From positions 124,001 to 188,000 of the forward strand of contig NZ_QZEY01000016.1 of the NCBI RefSeq assembly GCF_003594875.1: a stretch of DNA of 64,000 nucleotides. Reading direction: 5' to 3'. The stretch comes from Bailinhaonella thermotolerans (lineage in GTDB: Bacteria > Actinomycetota > Actinomycetes > Streptosporangiales > Streptosporangiaceae). This document shows, one piece after another, positions 53,277 to 62,278 of this stretch. The position numbers and the translations under genes were made by a program. Each line of letters begins with the position of its first letter. The stretch's first letter is position 1. Below the pieces are notes generated by a model that did no database searches, was not told the origin of the DNA, and saw nothing but the letters and a program-made list of their open reading frames with translations.

Positions 53277-54653
53277 TCAGCGGACTCCGCGGACGAACTG
53301 GACGGCGACCGCGCCCAGCACGCCGGCGACGGCGCCGAAGACGAACAGCGCGGAGTAGTTCCCGGTGCCGCCGCCGATGGCCAGCAGGGCCGGGGCGATG
53401 ATCGGCACGAGCGACTGCGGCAGGGCGTTGCCGATGTTGAGCACGCCCATGTCCTTGGCGGACTCCGCCGGGTTCGGCAGGACGGCGGCGGCGAGCGCGA
53501 CGTCCACGGCCAGGTACAGGCCCTGCCCGAAGCCGAACAGGAACACCGCGACCAGGAACATCGGCAGCGAGTTCACCAGCGCGACGATCAGCAGCGCGAA
53601 GCCGGTCAGCGCCGCCGAGAAGATGACGTACGGCTTGCGCCGCCCCGACCGGTCCGACAGCACGCCGCCGAGGATCGAGCCCGCGACGGTGCCGACGGTC
53701 ATCACCAGGGTGGTCAGGAAGATCTTGTCCGCGACCTGGTCGGGCCGGAAGCCCAGCCGGTCGATCAGGTAGTAGGCCTGGTAGCTCGTGAGCGAGGCCA
53801 TGCCGAGGAAGACCATGAACCGGCCGAGCCAGTTCCAGCCGAAGTCCCGGTGCCTGACGGGGTTCACCCAGAAGCTGCGCAGGAACTCCTTGATCCCGTA
53901 CGGCTTGAGCGCGGCGCGGTCGGCGGGCGCGTCCTTGAGCACGGCGACCAGCCAGACGACGCCGGCGAGGCCGAGGAGGCCGGGGATCACCATCATGAGC
54001 AGCGCGTTCCCGCCGGCGGCCTGCGCGACGAACGTGCCCGCGACCATGGCGACCGGGGTCATCATGCCGACCAGGCCGGACACGCGGGCGCGCTGGTGGT
54101 CGGGGACGCGGTCGGGGATGATCGAGGTCAGCGCGGCCAGGGCGGCGTTGACGCCGAGCTGCGCGAGCGCCCAGCCGAGGGTCAGCACGGGGATCGAACC
54201 GCCGAGGGCCACGATCGCCAGGCCGATGAGACCGACGGTCATGCCGCCCAGCAGCCACGGGCGGCGGCGGCCGAACCGGCTGGTGGTGCGGTCGGAGAGG
54301 GCGCCGAAGAGCGGGTTGGCCACCAGCGCGAGCACCGCGCCGACGGACAGCACCGCGCCGAGGCTCTGCGCGCGGGTGTCGGGGGCGACCTGGGCGACCC
54401 GGATCGCCAGCGTGACGATCACCGGGGTGAGGATCGCGGTGTACGCGCCGAAGGTGGCCGCCACGAGACCGGCGACCAGCCGTACGGGGGCGTTGGCGGC
54501 GGGGGCGCCGGGGGCGAGAGCGCCGGGGGCGGCGAGGGCCGCGTCAGCGGCGAGGGCGGCTTCCGGGGCGGCGGTCGCGTTCCCGGCGGGGGAGACGTGC
54601 CGGACGGCGAGACCGTCCGCTCCCCCCGCGCTGTCCCCATGAACCTGTGTCAT
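53277..54653 (-). CDS. MFS sugar transporter (SLC45/GPH-like)
   Basis: 458 residues, 12 helices: LFGALSDRTTSRFGRRRPWL (extended motif A with RFGRRRP, as in sucrose and oligosaccharide carriers), LTSIIPDRVPDHQRARVSGL, and second-half ILGGVLSDRSGRRKPYV. N-terminal 60 residues are Ala-rich. ATG 54653 behind GAGGAGGT; a longer frame to 54785 is ignored. Co-transcribed with the GH3 enzyme, so it probably imports the glucoside. Divergent from the double TetR regulator, its likely repressor. Confidence 0.86.
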   Translation of the reverse strand: MTQVHGDSAGGADGLAVRHVSPAGNATAAPEAALAADAALAAPGALAPGAPAANAPVRLVAGLVAATFGAYTAILTPVIVTLAIRVAQVAPDTRAQSLGAVLSVGAVLALVANPLFGALSDRTTSRFGRRRPWLLGGMTVGLIGLAIVALGGSIPVLTLGWALAQLGVNAALAALTSIIPDRVPDHQRARVSGLVGMMTPVAMVAGTFVAQAAGGNALLMMVIPGLLGLAGVVWLVAVLKDAPADRAALKPYGIKEFLRSFWVNPVRHRDFGWNWLGRFMVFLGMASLTSYQAYYLIDRLGFRPDQVADKIFLTTLVMTVGTVAGSILGGVLSDRSGRRKPYVIFSAALTGFALLIVALVNSLPMFLVAVFLFGFGQGLYLAVDVALAAAVLPNPAESAKDMGVLNIGNALPQSLVPIIAPALLAIGGGTGNYSALFVFGAVAGVLGAVAVQFVRGVR

Positions 54654-54858
54654 GGGTACCTCCTCAGCGAGGCTTGATGCACTGTTTGGGGTTATACGCG
54701 CCAAATGTCCAGCTATCTGGCGGGTGCGTACACGGTATGTAAAAACCGAGTGATTAGTAAGTTTCCGTGGTGTGATTCCGGTCACTCTTGCCGCCTGCCG
54801 GGGTCGCCGTCCCGTGGCCCCGGCCGGGGCGGGCGCTCGCCGTACCTAGGCTGAGCGC
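54654..54858. promoter_or_regulatory. Divergent control region of the MFS-GH3 operon and double TetR gene
   Basis: 205 bp, partly AT-rich (TATGTAAAAACCGAGTGATT near 54738). Short dyads CGCCA/TGGCG and GGT/ACC are visible but none is convincing. TAGGCT (54847-54852) is 6 bases before the regulator GTG, a leaderless -10. Confidence 0.45.
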
Positions 54859-56238
54859 GTGAGCACCCGCACCCCCCGCCGCGCGCCCGAGCCCGCCGCC
54901 CGACGTTCCGGCCCGGGCAGCCGGGGCGGGTACGCCGTGGGCGACGCGCGCCGCCGGCGCATCATCGAGGTGGCGATCGGGCACTTCGCCGACCGGGGAT
55001 ACCACGCGTCCTCGCTGGCGAGGATCGCCGAGGAGGCGGGCATCACCCAGGCCGGGGTGCTGCACCACTTCCGCAGCAAGGAGGGGCTGATGCTGGCGGT
55101 GCTCGGGCACCGCGACGAGCTGGCCGGGGAGCGGGAGTTCCGCGGCGAGCCCCCGGCCGGGGTGGAGACTCTGCGCCGGCTGCTGCGGCTGGTCGAGTTC
55201 AACACCACCCAGCCCGGGCTGCTGCGCATGTTCACCACGCTCGCCGGGGAGGCCGCCGACCCCGACCACCCGGCGCACGCCTACTTCGCCGAGCGGTACG
55301 CCTGGACCGCCGGGCAGACCGAGTCCTCGCTGCGCGCGGGCGTCGCGCGGGGTGAGCTGCGCGAGGGCATCGCGTGCCGGGAACTGGCGCGCGAGATCAT
55401 CGCCGTGATGGACGGGCTCCAGATCCAGTGGTGCCTGCGGCCGGGGTCGGTGGACATGGTCGCGCAGTTCGCGGCGTACGCCGACCGGCTGGCCAGGTCG
55501 ATCACCGTGGACGGGAGCGGGCTGGACGCGCCCGCCGCCCCCGGTGAGGAGCCGCCCGCCGCGGCGCCGGCCGGGGCGGCCCGGCCGCAGGGGCGCGCGG
55601 CCGGCGGGCGGGGCGTCCCGGCCGACGAGCGGGCGGCCGACGAGCGGTCGCGCGGGCGGCGGGAGGAGATCCTGCTCGCGGCGCTGGACGTGTTCGCCGA
55701 GCGCGGGTTCCGGGGCGCGTCGCTGGCGGCCGTGGCCGAGCGGGCCGGGCTGTCCCAGCAGGGCCTGCTGCACTACTTCCCGAGCAAGGAACGGCTGCTC
55801 ATCGGCATGCTCGACCTGCGGGAGCGCATCGACGCGCTGCGCCTGCTGGCCGACGGGACCGCGCCGCCGCGGCTGGAGCAGATCACGCAGCTCGCCGAGT
55901 ACAACGCGGGGCGCCCTGGCGTGGTCCAGGCGTTCACCGTGCTGTCGGCCGAGAGCGTGACCGAGGATCACCCGGCGCGGGAGTACTTCGTGGAGCGGTA
56001 CGCCCGGATGCGCGAGCGGGTCGAGGAGTCGCTGCGGGCCGAGCTGGGGGACCGGCTGCCCGGCGGGCTGTCCCCCCGCGACGCGGCGGCGCTGCTGCTC
56101 GCCGTACAGGACGGGGCGCAGCTCCAGTGGCTCCTGGACCCGGACGAGGTGGACCTGCCGGGACTGGTCGCGGCGTTCGCCCGGCTCCTGCGCGAGGACG
56201 ACGCGCGCTCGCGGGCACCCCGAAACCCGTGTGCATAA
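54859..56238 (+). CDS. Tandem TetR-TetR fusion regulator
   Basis: 459 residues holding two complete TetR units. Unit 1 (about 27-215): RRRRIIEVAIGHFADRGYHA, LARIAEEAGITQAGVLHHFR, SKEGLML. A Pro/Ala/Gly linker (about 218-265). Unit 2 (266-459): RREEILLAALDVFAERGFRG, LAAVAERAGLSQQGLLHYFP, SKERLLI. Both ligand domains share EYFVERYARM/AYFAERYAWT-type segments, so a gene duplication is likely. GTG 54859, leaderless by position. A monomer could act like a TetR dimer with non-identical halves. Divergent from the MFS-GH3 operon. Confidence 0.87.
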   Translation: MSTRTPRRAPEPAARRSGPGSRGGYAVGDARRRRIIEVAIGHFADRGYHASSLARIAEEAGITQAGVLHHFRSKEGLMLAVLGHRDELAGEREFRGEPPAGVETLRRLLRLVEFNTTQPGLLRMFTTLAGEAADPDHPAHAYFAERYAWTAGQTESSLRAGVARGELREGIACRELAREIIAVMDGLQIQWCLRPGSVDMVAQFAAYADRLARSITVDGSGLDAPAAPGEEPPAAAPAGAARPQGRAAGGRGVPADERAADERSRGRREEILLAALDVFAERGFRGASLAAVAERAGLSQQGLLHYFPSKERLLIGMLDLRERIDALRLLADGTAPPRLEQITQLAEYNAGRPGVVQAFTVLSAESVTEDHPAREYFVERYARMRERVEESLRAELGDRLPGGLSPRDAAALLLAVQDGAQLQWLLDPDEVDLPGLVAAFARLLREDDARSRAPRNPCA

Positions 56239-56559
56239 CGAACAGGTAACTACATCTACCGGATGGTCGGTCGGATGCCTGGGGCCGCCCGCCGCCGGAG
56301 CCCAGGGGAGTTCCAGGGTCGCGGCGTACGGCGGTGCGGGGGCGGGCGGCCGCCGTACGGGCGCCGGGGGCGGCGGGCGCCGGTGGGGGTCTCTTGGGGA
56401 AGACGCGGCGTCCCCTTTCCGAACTGGGCGAACTCCTGGGCCCGGTCGCGCGTTGCGGCATTCAGGGGAGGTGAGAAGGCTCACCTCGGCTTTCCCGGCG
56501 CGGCGCGGACGCGAGCGATAGATTCCGTGGCGCGCGGACACGAGCAGAGGAGAACGAAC
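56239..56559. other. 321-bp gap: hairpins and spo0M promoter region
   Basis: CGTACGGCGG / CCGCCGTACG (56325-56334, 56350-56359), a possible terminator of the TetR gene, and GAGGTGAG / CTCACCTC (56468-56475, 56480-56487), a tight 4-base-loop dyad that may be an operator. GCGATAGATT near 56513 could be a -10 region. No gene seen. Confidence 0.5.
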
Positions 56560-57507
56560 GTGGTCTTCAAGCGAATGCTGAGCGCCTTCGGCGTCGGAGG
56601 CCCGACGGTGGACACCGTCCTGGCCACGACCCGGATCGTGCCCGGCGAGGCGATCACCGGTGAGGTTCGCATCCAGGGCGGCGACGTGGACGCCGAGATC
56701 GAGAACGTCACGCTGGCCCTGGTCACCCGCGTCGAGGCCGAGCACGGCGGCGGCGAGTCGGTGGGCAACCTGGAGTTCCTGCGCGCGGAGGTCTCCGGGC
56801 CCTTCCGCATCGCCTCCGGTGAGCGCCGCGACATCCCCTTCCAGATCACCACGCCCTGGGAGATCCCGGTCACCGAGATCATGGGCCGTCCGCTGCACGG
56901 CATGGCCCTCGGCGTCCGCACCGAGCTGGCCATCGCCAAGGCCGTGGACAAGGGCGACCTCGACATGTTCGCCGTGGCCCCCCTCCCCTCCCAGGAAGCG
57001 GTCCTGCGCGCGTTCGGCGCCCTCGGCTTCAAGTTCCGCAGCGCCGACCTGGAGATGGGCCGCATCTCCGGCTCCGGCCAGCGCCTCCCCTTCTACCAGG
57101 AGATCGAGTTCTACCCGCCGGCCCAGCACGCGGGCCGGATCAACGAGGTCGAGCTCACCTTCGTGACCGACCCCGGCGGCATCGACGTGATCCTGGAGGC
57201 CGACAAGCGCGGCGGGTTCTTCAGCGACGGCCAGGACGTGTACGGCCGCTTCAAGGTCACCCACGCCCAGGCCGAGCAGATGGACTGGCCCGCCGAGATC
57301 GGCCGCTGGCTCGACAAGGTCGCCTCCCGCCGCGGCGCCCACCACACCTCCTACGACCACCGCCACCACGACCACGGTCACCACGGCCACCACGGCGGCC
57401 CCGGCATGGGCACCATGGCCGCGGCGGGGGCCGCGGGCATCGTCGGCGGCTTCGTCGCGGCCGAGGCGATCGACGAGATCGGCGACTTCTTCGAGGGCGA
57501 CGAGTAA
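56560..57507 (+). CDS. Sporulation-control protein Spo0M family with His-rich tail
   Basis: 315 residues, arrestin-like Spo0M fold: FKRMLSAFGVGGPTVDTVLA, GEAITGEVRIQGGDVDAEIE, FPFQ-type IPFQITTPWEIPVTEI, and YQEIEFYPPAQHAGRINEVE. In Bacillus, Spo0M affects sporulation and cell shape; in actinomycetes the role is unclear. The C-terminus adds a His-rich stretch (HRHHDHGHHGHHGG, near 265) and a Gly/Ala-rich hydrophobic end (AAAGAAGIVGGFVAAEAIDE), which suggests metal binding and membrane contact. GTG 56560 with GAGGAG 8 bases upstream. Confidence 0.88.
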   Translation: MVFKRMLSAFGVGGPTVDTVLATTRIVPGEAITGEVRIQGGDVDAEIENVTLALVTRVEAEHGGGESVGNLEFLRAEVSGPFRIASGERRDIPFQITTPWEIPVTEIMGRPLHGMALGVRTELAIAKAVDKGDLDMFAVAPLPSQEAVLRAFGALGFKFRSADLEMGRISGSGQRLPFYQEIEFYPPAQHAGRINEVELTFVTDPGGIDVILEADKRGGFFSDGQDVYGRFKVTHAQAEQMDWPAEIGRWLDKVASRRGAHHTSYDHRHHDHGHHGHHGGPGMGTMAAAGAAGIVGGFVAAEAIDEIGDFFEGDE

Positions 57508-57814
57508 CCACCTGCGGAGGGCCGCCCTACCACCTCCGGCGGCCCTCCCCGCCGTCCCGGCCTGCTTCACCGGCCGCCCCTCGCCCGGGGGGCGCGGCCT
57601 CCTCATGCCCGTCCGCGGCTTTCGTCCCCGCGCCGCGGGCAAAGAATGCGCGATCGGGGCCAGGTCGCGGCGCCGCCCGTGAGAGGGTCTCCGCGTCACC
57701 TCCCGGCGGCCGCCGCGCTCCCGCGTCCTCGCGGCGTGCCCCGCGCCCCTGCCGTGATCTCGCGATCGGGTCCGGCGGCCCCGGGACCATCAGCGCCTCG
57801 ACCAGGTGGGGAAC
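57508..57814. other. 307-bp gap with a fragment of the dispersed element
   Basis: GCCGTGATCTCGCGATC at 57751-57767 matches the left arm of the dispersed inverted element; the inverse arm is missing. The remainder is GC-rich and without a credible gene. Confidence 0.55.
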
Positions 57815-59866
57815 GTGGACTCCGCAGACCCGATCGCCCTCAGGAAAGCGTTCCGGCGCGCGGGGGCGGGGACGCCCGTGGCGCTCGTGCTCGTCGTCCT
57901 CGCCGCCGGGGCCGGCCTCGCGGGCGGGGCGGGAGTCGTACGCCCTCGGGCCGACCTGGACGTGCTGTTCGTGGGGGCGCATCCGGACGACGAGTTCCAG
58001 TCGCTGGCGGCGTTCGGGCAGTGGGGGGAGCGGGACGGGGCGCGCGTCGGGGTGGCGACCGTGACCCGGGGCGAGGGTGGCGGGAACGCCGCGGGACCGC
58101 AGGAGGGGGCGGCCCTGGGGCTGATCCGGGAGCGTGAGGAGCGCGCCGCCGTCGCCCACGCTGGGATCGAGGACGTCTACTACCTCGACAAACCGGACTT
58201 CTGGTACACCCTGTCGGCTCCGCTGACGCGGCGCGTGTGGGACGGCAGCACGGGCCGGGACACGCTGGAGCGGCTCGTGCGGCTGATCCGGGCCACGACC
58301 CCGGAGACCGTGGTGACCATGGACCCCCGTCCGTTCGTACGGCACGGCGGGCACCAGCACGGCGCGCACCAGCTCTCGGCCCGCCTCGCGATCGAGGCGT
58401 TCCGGCTGGCGGGCGACCCCGCGGCCTTCCCCGGCCAGCTCGGCCGCGAGGGCTACCGGCCGTGGCGGGCCTCCCGGCTGCTGGCGCAGAACTGGGGACT
58501 GCCCGGGCCTACGGGCCCCGGCTGCGCGACGGCCGCGCCGCGCGACCCCGCGAGCGGGCTGCCGCAGCTCGGCGTGTGGGAAGGGGCCTGGTCGCGGCGG
58601 CACGGCACCACCTGGGCCCAGGTGGAGCGGAACGCCGAACGCGAATACGTTACCCAGGGCTTCGCCGCCCGCCCCGCCCGGATCACCACCCCCCGCCCGC
58701 GCCTGGCCTGCGACTGGTTCACCCTGCTCGCGGACCACGCCCGCCCCGTCCGCCCGGCGCCGGCCGTACGGCCATCGGGGCCGGCGGAAGCGGACGCTGA
58801 GCGGACGGACGCGGCGACGACGGAGACGGCGGAGGCGGACGCCGCGCCGACGGAGACGGACGCGGGCGCGGAGACGGACGCGGGCGCGGAGACGCCGGGG
58901 ACGGACGTTGGCGCGACGGCGGCGGATGCGGGGGCGGCGCGCGCGGCCGGGGGGCGGCCGGGGGCGCCGGGGGCCGGAGTCGGGGATCGGCCGGTGGGTG
59001 AGCGGCCGCTGTACGCGGGGTTCCGGGAGTGGGCGCGGCGGGTGGGGATGCCGTGGCTGGCGGAGCGCGCCACGCCGGAGTATCCCCGGCTCCCGGCGCT
59101 CGCGGTCCCGGCCGCGAGGCGGCGCCCGGTGGTGGACGGGAAGGGCTCGGCCGGGGAGTACCCGGGGCGGCGCGCGCGGCTCTCTCACTGGGAGGGGACG
59201 CGGTGCGCGTCCGGCGCGGACTGCTCGGCCACGGTACGGCTGGCGCGCCACCGGCACGATCTCTACGCGCTGTTCGAGGTCGCCGACGACGTCCGGGGCG
59301 CGGCCCTGGCGGCGGGGGACTGCAAACGCCACTGGCGCACGGACTCCGTCGAACTCGCCCTCGACCCCCGCGGCGACTCCGACGACACCTCCACCACGTT
59401 CAAGCTGGCGGTCCTCCCCTTCTCCGCGGAGGGCCCGCCCTGCGCCGCCCGTGACGCCGACTTCCACCAGGGCCCCGCCCGCCGTACGGCCCCCGGCACG
59501 CGCGTCGCCGCCACCGTGCGCGGGCCGTACCGGGGGTACACGGTCGAGATCAAGATCCCCCTGACCGCCCTCCCCGCCCGGATCGACCCGGAGCGCCTGA
59601 CCGCCAACGCCCTCGTCTACGACTCCGACACCGAAGACAAGACCTCCCAGTCCCGCCTGGCCCTGTCCCCCCACGGGAGCGCCCAGGCCGACCCCTACCT
59701 CTGGCGCCCCCTCCACCTGCGCCACCCCGCCCCCTGGACCCCGCAAGGCCCACCAAAGATCCCCATGGAAGCGGCCCGGAGCACCCAATCCCCACCCTCG
59801 ATGGCCCAATCCCGCCGCACCGGCGTCCCCCCAGGAGCGGCCCCCCGCCGCCTCCACCCCGAATAA
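57815..59866 (+). CDS. PIG-L family deacetylase with C-terminal CBM9/DOMON-like domain
   Basis: 683 residues. A hydrophobic segment (20-40) anchors or exports it. The zinc deacetylase domain has FVGAHPDDEF (His56-Asp-Asp), GEGGGNAAGPQEGAALGLIREREER and RHGGHQHGAHQLSARLA. Then an acidic Ala/Thr/Glu/Asp linker coded by short repeats (about 58790-58950), and a beta-sandwich like family 9 carbohydrate-binding modules: VDGKGSAGEYPG, HDLYALFEVADD, TDSVELALDPRG and YTVEIKIPLTALP. It probably removes N-acetyl groups from an external glycan. Start GTG 57815 follows AGGTGGGG; GTG 57806 is in frame just before. Confidence 0.83.
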   Translation: MDSADPIALRKAFRRAGAGTPVALVLVVLAAGAGLAGGAGVVRPRADLDVLFVGAHPDDEFQSLAAFGQWGERDGARVGVATVTRGEGGGNAAGPQEGAALGLIREREERAAVAHAGIEDVYYLDKPDFWYTLSAPLTRRVWDGSTGRDTLERLVRLIRATTPETVVTMDPRPFVRHGGHQHGAHQLSARLAIEAFRLAGDPAAFPGQLGREGYRPWRASRLLAQNWGLPGPTGPGCATAAPRDPASGLPQLGVWEGAWSRRHGTTWAQVERNAEREYVTQGFAARPARITTPRPRLACDWFTLLADHARPVRPAPAVRPSGPAEADAERTDAATTETAEADAAPTETDAGAETDAGAETPGTDVGATAADAGAARAAGGRPGAPGAGVGDRPVGERPLYAGFREWARRVGMPWLAERATPEYPRLPALAVPAARRRPVVDGKGSAGEYPGRRARLSHWEGTRCASGADCSATVRLARHRHDLYALFEVADDVRGAALAAGDCKRHWRTDSVELALDPRGDSDDTSTTFKLAVLPFSAEGPPCAARDADFHQGPARRTAPGTRVAATVRGPYRGYTVEIKIPLTALPARIDPERLTANALVYDSDTEDKTSQSRLALSPHGSAQADPYLWRPLHLRHPAPWTPQGPPKIPMEAARSTQSPPSMAQSRRTGVPPGAAPRRLHPE

Positions 59867-60208
59867 CCCATCCTCCAGAGGCGCGGCCAACCCCGAAGCG
59901 CCCCGCGACCCGTGCCCGAAACGTGCCGTGATCTGCAATCGCGGCAGTTCCGCCGGGGGTCTCGGCGATTGCCGGCGGGGGTGGATGGGGCCTCCGCGGG
60001 GTGGGCGGCAAGGGGACGGTTCCGGAGTAACCCCTGGCACCGTGAGGGTCAGGCCCCCGAAGTGCTGGGGCGGCCCCTGCCGGAAGCACGCGGTGACGCG
60101 GCCCGACGCGCGCGTGGTCCCGAACCGTGCCCTGATCTTGCGATTCCGCGCTGCGTGGACACCGCCCGAGGCCCCGGCGGTCGGCGGTGGAGGTGCGGAA
60201 TCGCAAGA
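59867..60208. other. 342-bp gap with copies D and E of the dispersed element
   Basis: Copy D (59925-59972): GCCGTGATCT followed by an 8-bp stem GCAATCGC / GCGATTGC. Copy E occupies 60129-60215. No gene seen. Confidence 0.6.
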
Positions 60209-60215
60209 TCACGGC
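60129..60215. repeat. Dispersed inverted element, copy E (87 bp)
   Basis: Arms GCCCTGATCTTGCGATTCCGC (60129-60149) and GCGGAATCGCAAGATCACGGC (60195-60215) are complements with one mismatch. The right arm contains the stop codon of the small membrane-protein gene. Confidence 0.78.
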
Positions 60216-60589
60216 GAGGGCATGGCTCCGGCGGGGCGGGGGCGGAGCCAGGCGGTCAGCCAGGCGGTTTCGGTGGCGGCGTCCAGGAGGTAGACGGGGC
60301 TGATGCGGCCTCGGGGGACGTAGGTGAGGTCTATGGCCAGGAGGGTGGTGGCGGTGGCCAGGCCGAGGCGGCGGGCCGTGGCGACGCCTTCGGGGGTGTC
60401 GGGCGCGCGGAGCTGGGCGTAGCCGATGCCGATCAGGAGGCCGGCGACCACGCGGACCAGCCAGTCGTCCTCCTTGGGGCCGAAGACGCGCTCGAAGCCG
60501 CGCATCCCGAGCAGGGGCCACACGCCCGAGACGATGTTGAACAGGCCGTGGGCGCGCGCCGTGGCCAGTCCGGGTCTGCCGGTTCCCAT
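60209..60589 (-). CDS. Small membrane protein
   Basis: 126 residues, four hydrophobic stretches: ARAHGLFNIVSGVWPLLGMR, WLVRVVAGLLIGIGYAQLRA, RLGLATATTLLAIDLTYVP and AATETAWLTAWL. Resembles short actinomycete membrane proteins without known function. ATG 60589. Its stop lies in the right arm of dispersed element E. Divergent from the esterase gene. Confidence 0.7.
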   Translation of the reverse strand: MGTGRPGLATARAHGLFNIVSGVWPLLGMRGFERVFGPKEDDWLVRVVAGLLIGIGYAQLRAPDTPEGVATARRLGLATATTLLAIDLTYVPRGRISPVYLLDAATETAWLTAWLRPRPAGAMPSP

Positions 60590-60709
60590 GAGTGGGGGGT
60601 GCCCTCAGAGGTGCGGGAGAAACCGGGTGAGCTGCGGATATGTACGGCGAAAGCGCTAGTCGCCGGACGGAGCGGGTAGGGGGCGGACGAGCCTTGAGGA
60701 GGTGGTCCG

Positions 60710-61420
60710 GTGACGATTCCCGAGGAGACGTCCGCTCACCCACGGCCCGACGAGGGCGCGCGGCACGGCAGGCTGACCGCGCGGCCCGTCTACGGGGTGG
60801 GGGCCTCGGAGCCCGGGACGTACCGGCTGGACGGGCAGGCGCTCCTGCGCGTGCCGGAGGGGGCCGGGGAGGAGCGCGCGCGGCTGGCCGTGGTGCTCCA
60901 CGGGGCGGGCGGTACGGCGGAGCAGGCGCTGGAGTGGCTGGCCCCGGCGGCCGACCTGAGCGGGGCGCTGCTGCTGGCGCCGCAGGCGCTCGCCTCCACC
61001 TGGGACATGATCGTGGGCGGGTACGGCGCCGACGTGGCCCGGCTCGACGCGGCGCTGAAGGAGGTCTTCGCCCGCGAATGGGTGGACGTGGACGGCGTGG
61101 CGGTGGCCGGGTTCTCGGACGGCGCGTCGTACGCGCTCTCGCTCGGCGTGGCCAACGGCGACCTGTTCAGGAACGTGCTCGCGTTCTCGCCGGGCTTCAT
61201 GGCCCCGATGGTCCGGCACGGGTCGGCGCGCTTCTTCGTGGCGCACGGGACGCGTGACGCCGTACTGCCGGTGGACGCGTGCAGCCGCCGGATCGTGCCC
61301 GCGCTGAGCGCCGCCGGGTACGAGGTCTCCTACACCGAGTTCGACGGCGGCCACGAGGTCCCCGCCGGAATCGCCGCGCAGGCCGTGGCGTGGTGGTTCG
61401 ATGCCCCTGACCAGGATTAA
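60710..61420 (+). CDS. Alpha/beta-hydrolase, phospholipase/carboxylesterase or PHB-depolymerase-like
   Basis: 236 residues: LAVVLHGAGGTAEQALEWLA (oxyanion region), nucleophile Ser in VAVAGFSDGASYALSLG, Asp in FFVAHGTRDAVLPVD, His in TEFDGGHEVPAGIA. Cytosolic, no signal. Likely an esterase on small or lipid esters. GTG 60710 has GGAGGT 6 bases upstream. A hairpin follows its stop. Confidence 0.86.
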   Translation: MTIPEETSAHPRPDEGARHGRLTARPVYGVGASEPGTYRLDGQALLRVPEGAGEERARLAVVLHGAGGTAEQALEWLAPAADLSGALLLAPQALASTWDMIVGGYGADVARLDAALKEVFAREWVDVDGVAVAGFSDGASYALSLGVANGDLFRNVLAFSPGFMAPMVRHGSARFFVAHGTRDAVLPVDACSRRIVPALSAAGYEVSYTEFDGGHEVPAGIAAQAVAWWFDAPDQD

Positions 61421-61425
61421 CGCCC

Positions 61426-61446
61426 GACTCATAAGGAATATGAGTC
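61426..61446 (+). terminator. Hairpin after the esterase gene
   Basis: GACTCATA (61426-61433) and TATGAGTC (61439-61446), 5-base loop, 5 bases after the stop. Richer in A/T than other hairpins here; may instead be an operator for the next gene. Confidence 0.6.
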
Positions 61447-61496
61447 CCTTGTGCGCCACCTGGCCACACCGAGCACGACCCTTAAGGAGCAACGGG

Positions 61497-61694
61497 ATGA
61501 CCGTCCCGGAAGAGAATCGCCCCAAGACCACCGAGACCGACCAGGAGCTGACCCGCCAGGCCCGGCGGACGGCCAAACGCGAGTCCCGCGACCGCGGCCG
61601 TCCGGAGGAGTCCACCGAGATGGCCTACCAACTCCGCAAGGCCATGTCCGAAGCCGACCTCGACCGCGAGGACCTGACCCGCGGCAACCAGTAG
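61497..61694 (+). CDS. Small charged hypothetical protein
   Basis: 65 residues, highly polar: starts MTVPEENRPKTTETDQELTR, then Arg/Lys-rich TAKRESRDRGRPEEST and a helical end KAMSEADLDREDLTRGNQ. ATG 61497 has AAGGAG 7 bases upstream, a near-perfect ribosome-binding site, which makes it a credible gene. No family recognised; no catalytic signature. Confidence 0.65.
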   Translation: MTVPEENRPKTTETDQELTRQARRTAKRESRDRGRPEESTEMAYQLRKAMSEADLDREDLTRGNQ

Positions 61695-62278
61695 ACCCCG
61701 GCCGAAGCACCTACGGCCCCTCACTCCGGAGGGGCCTCACATCCCGCCCAGCTCCCGGCCGAGCGCCGCCCCACGGGCCGGTTCGGCCGCCGCGCCCGGC
61801 CGCATCCGGCCTCGTCGCCCCGGTTCAGCGCGCCGCCCGGCCGCATCCGGCTCGCCGCTGACCACGCGTTCGTCGCGGGCCCCGCGGACCGATCCCGCTC
61901 ATGCCGTACGGCCGCGCGAGCCCGTCCAGCCCACGCCGCCCACGCCGCTCACGCCGTCAGACCGCCCACGCCGCACGGCCGCACGGGCCGGACGAGCCGC
62001 CTGATCCGATCCGCCCAAGGCCCGGATCGGCCTGCCGCCGGGTCCGCCCGGTCCGGCCGGTCCGCTCGTGCCACCGCCCGGTCCGCTCCTGTCGCTGCCG
62101 CGCTCGCTCGTGCCGCCGTACGGCCCCCTGCCGCGCTCCGCTGGTGCCGTACGGCCACCTGGCCGGTATTTCGGGTGATTCATTATGAAGATCCGGATAA
62201 GCCGGAAACACCGCTGGAAACGCGCCGGAAAAAGGCATGGGCGGATTGTCGGTGGAGGCGGCTAGGGTCGGCGGTGTC
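61695..62278. other. 584-bp gap without recognisable gene
   Basis: GC-rich sequence with degenerate repeats of GCCGCACGGCC/CCGTACGG and CCGGTCCGCTC type. At its right end, 62155-62245 is richer in A/T (GGTATTTCGGGTGATTCATT) and TAGGGT (62263-62268) could be the -10 of the next gene. Confidence 0.5.

Noticed and set aside
57527-60040. 837-codon antisense frame over the PIG-L gene
   Set aside because: Low-complexity translation typical of a GC shadow; the plus-strand frame has HPDDEF and the CBM9-like motifs.
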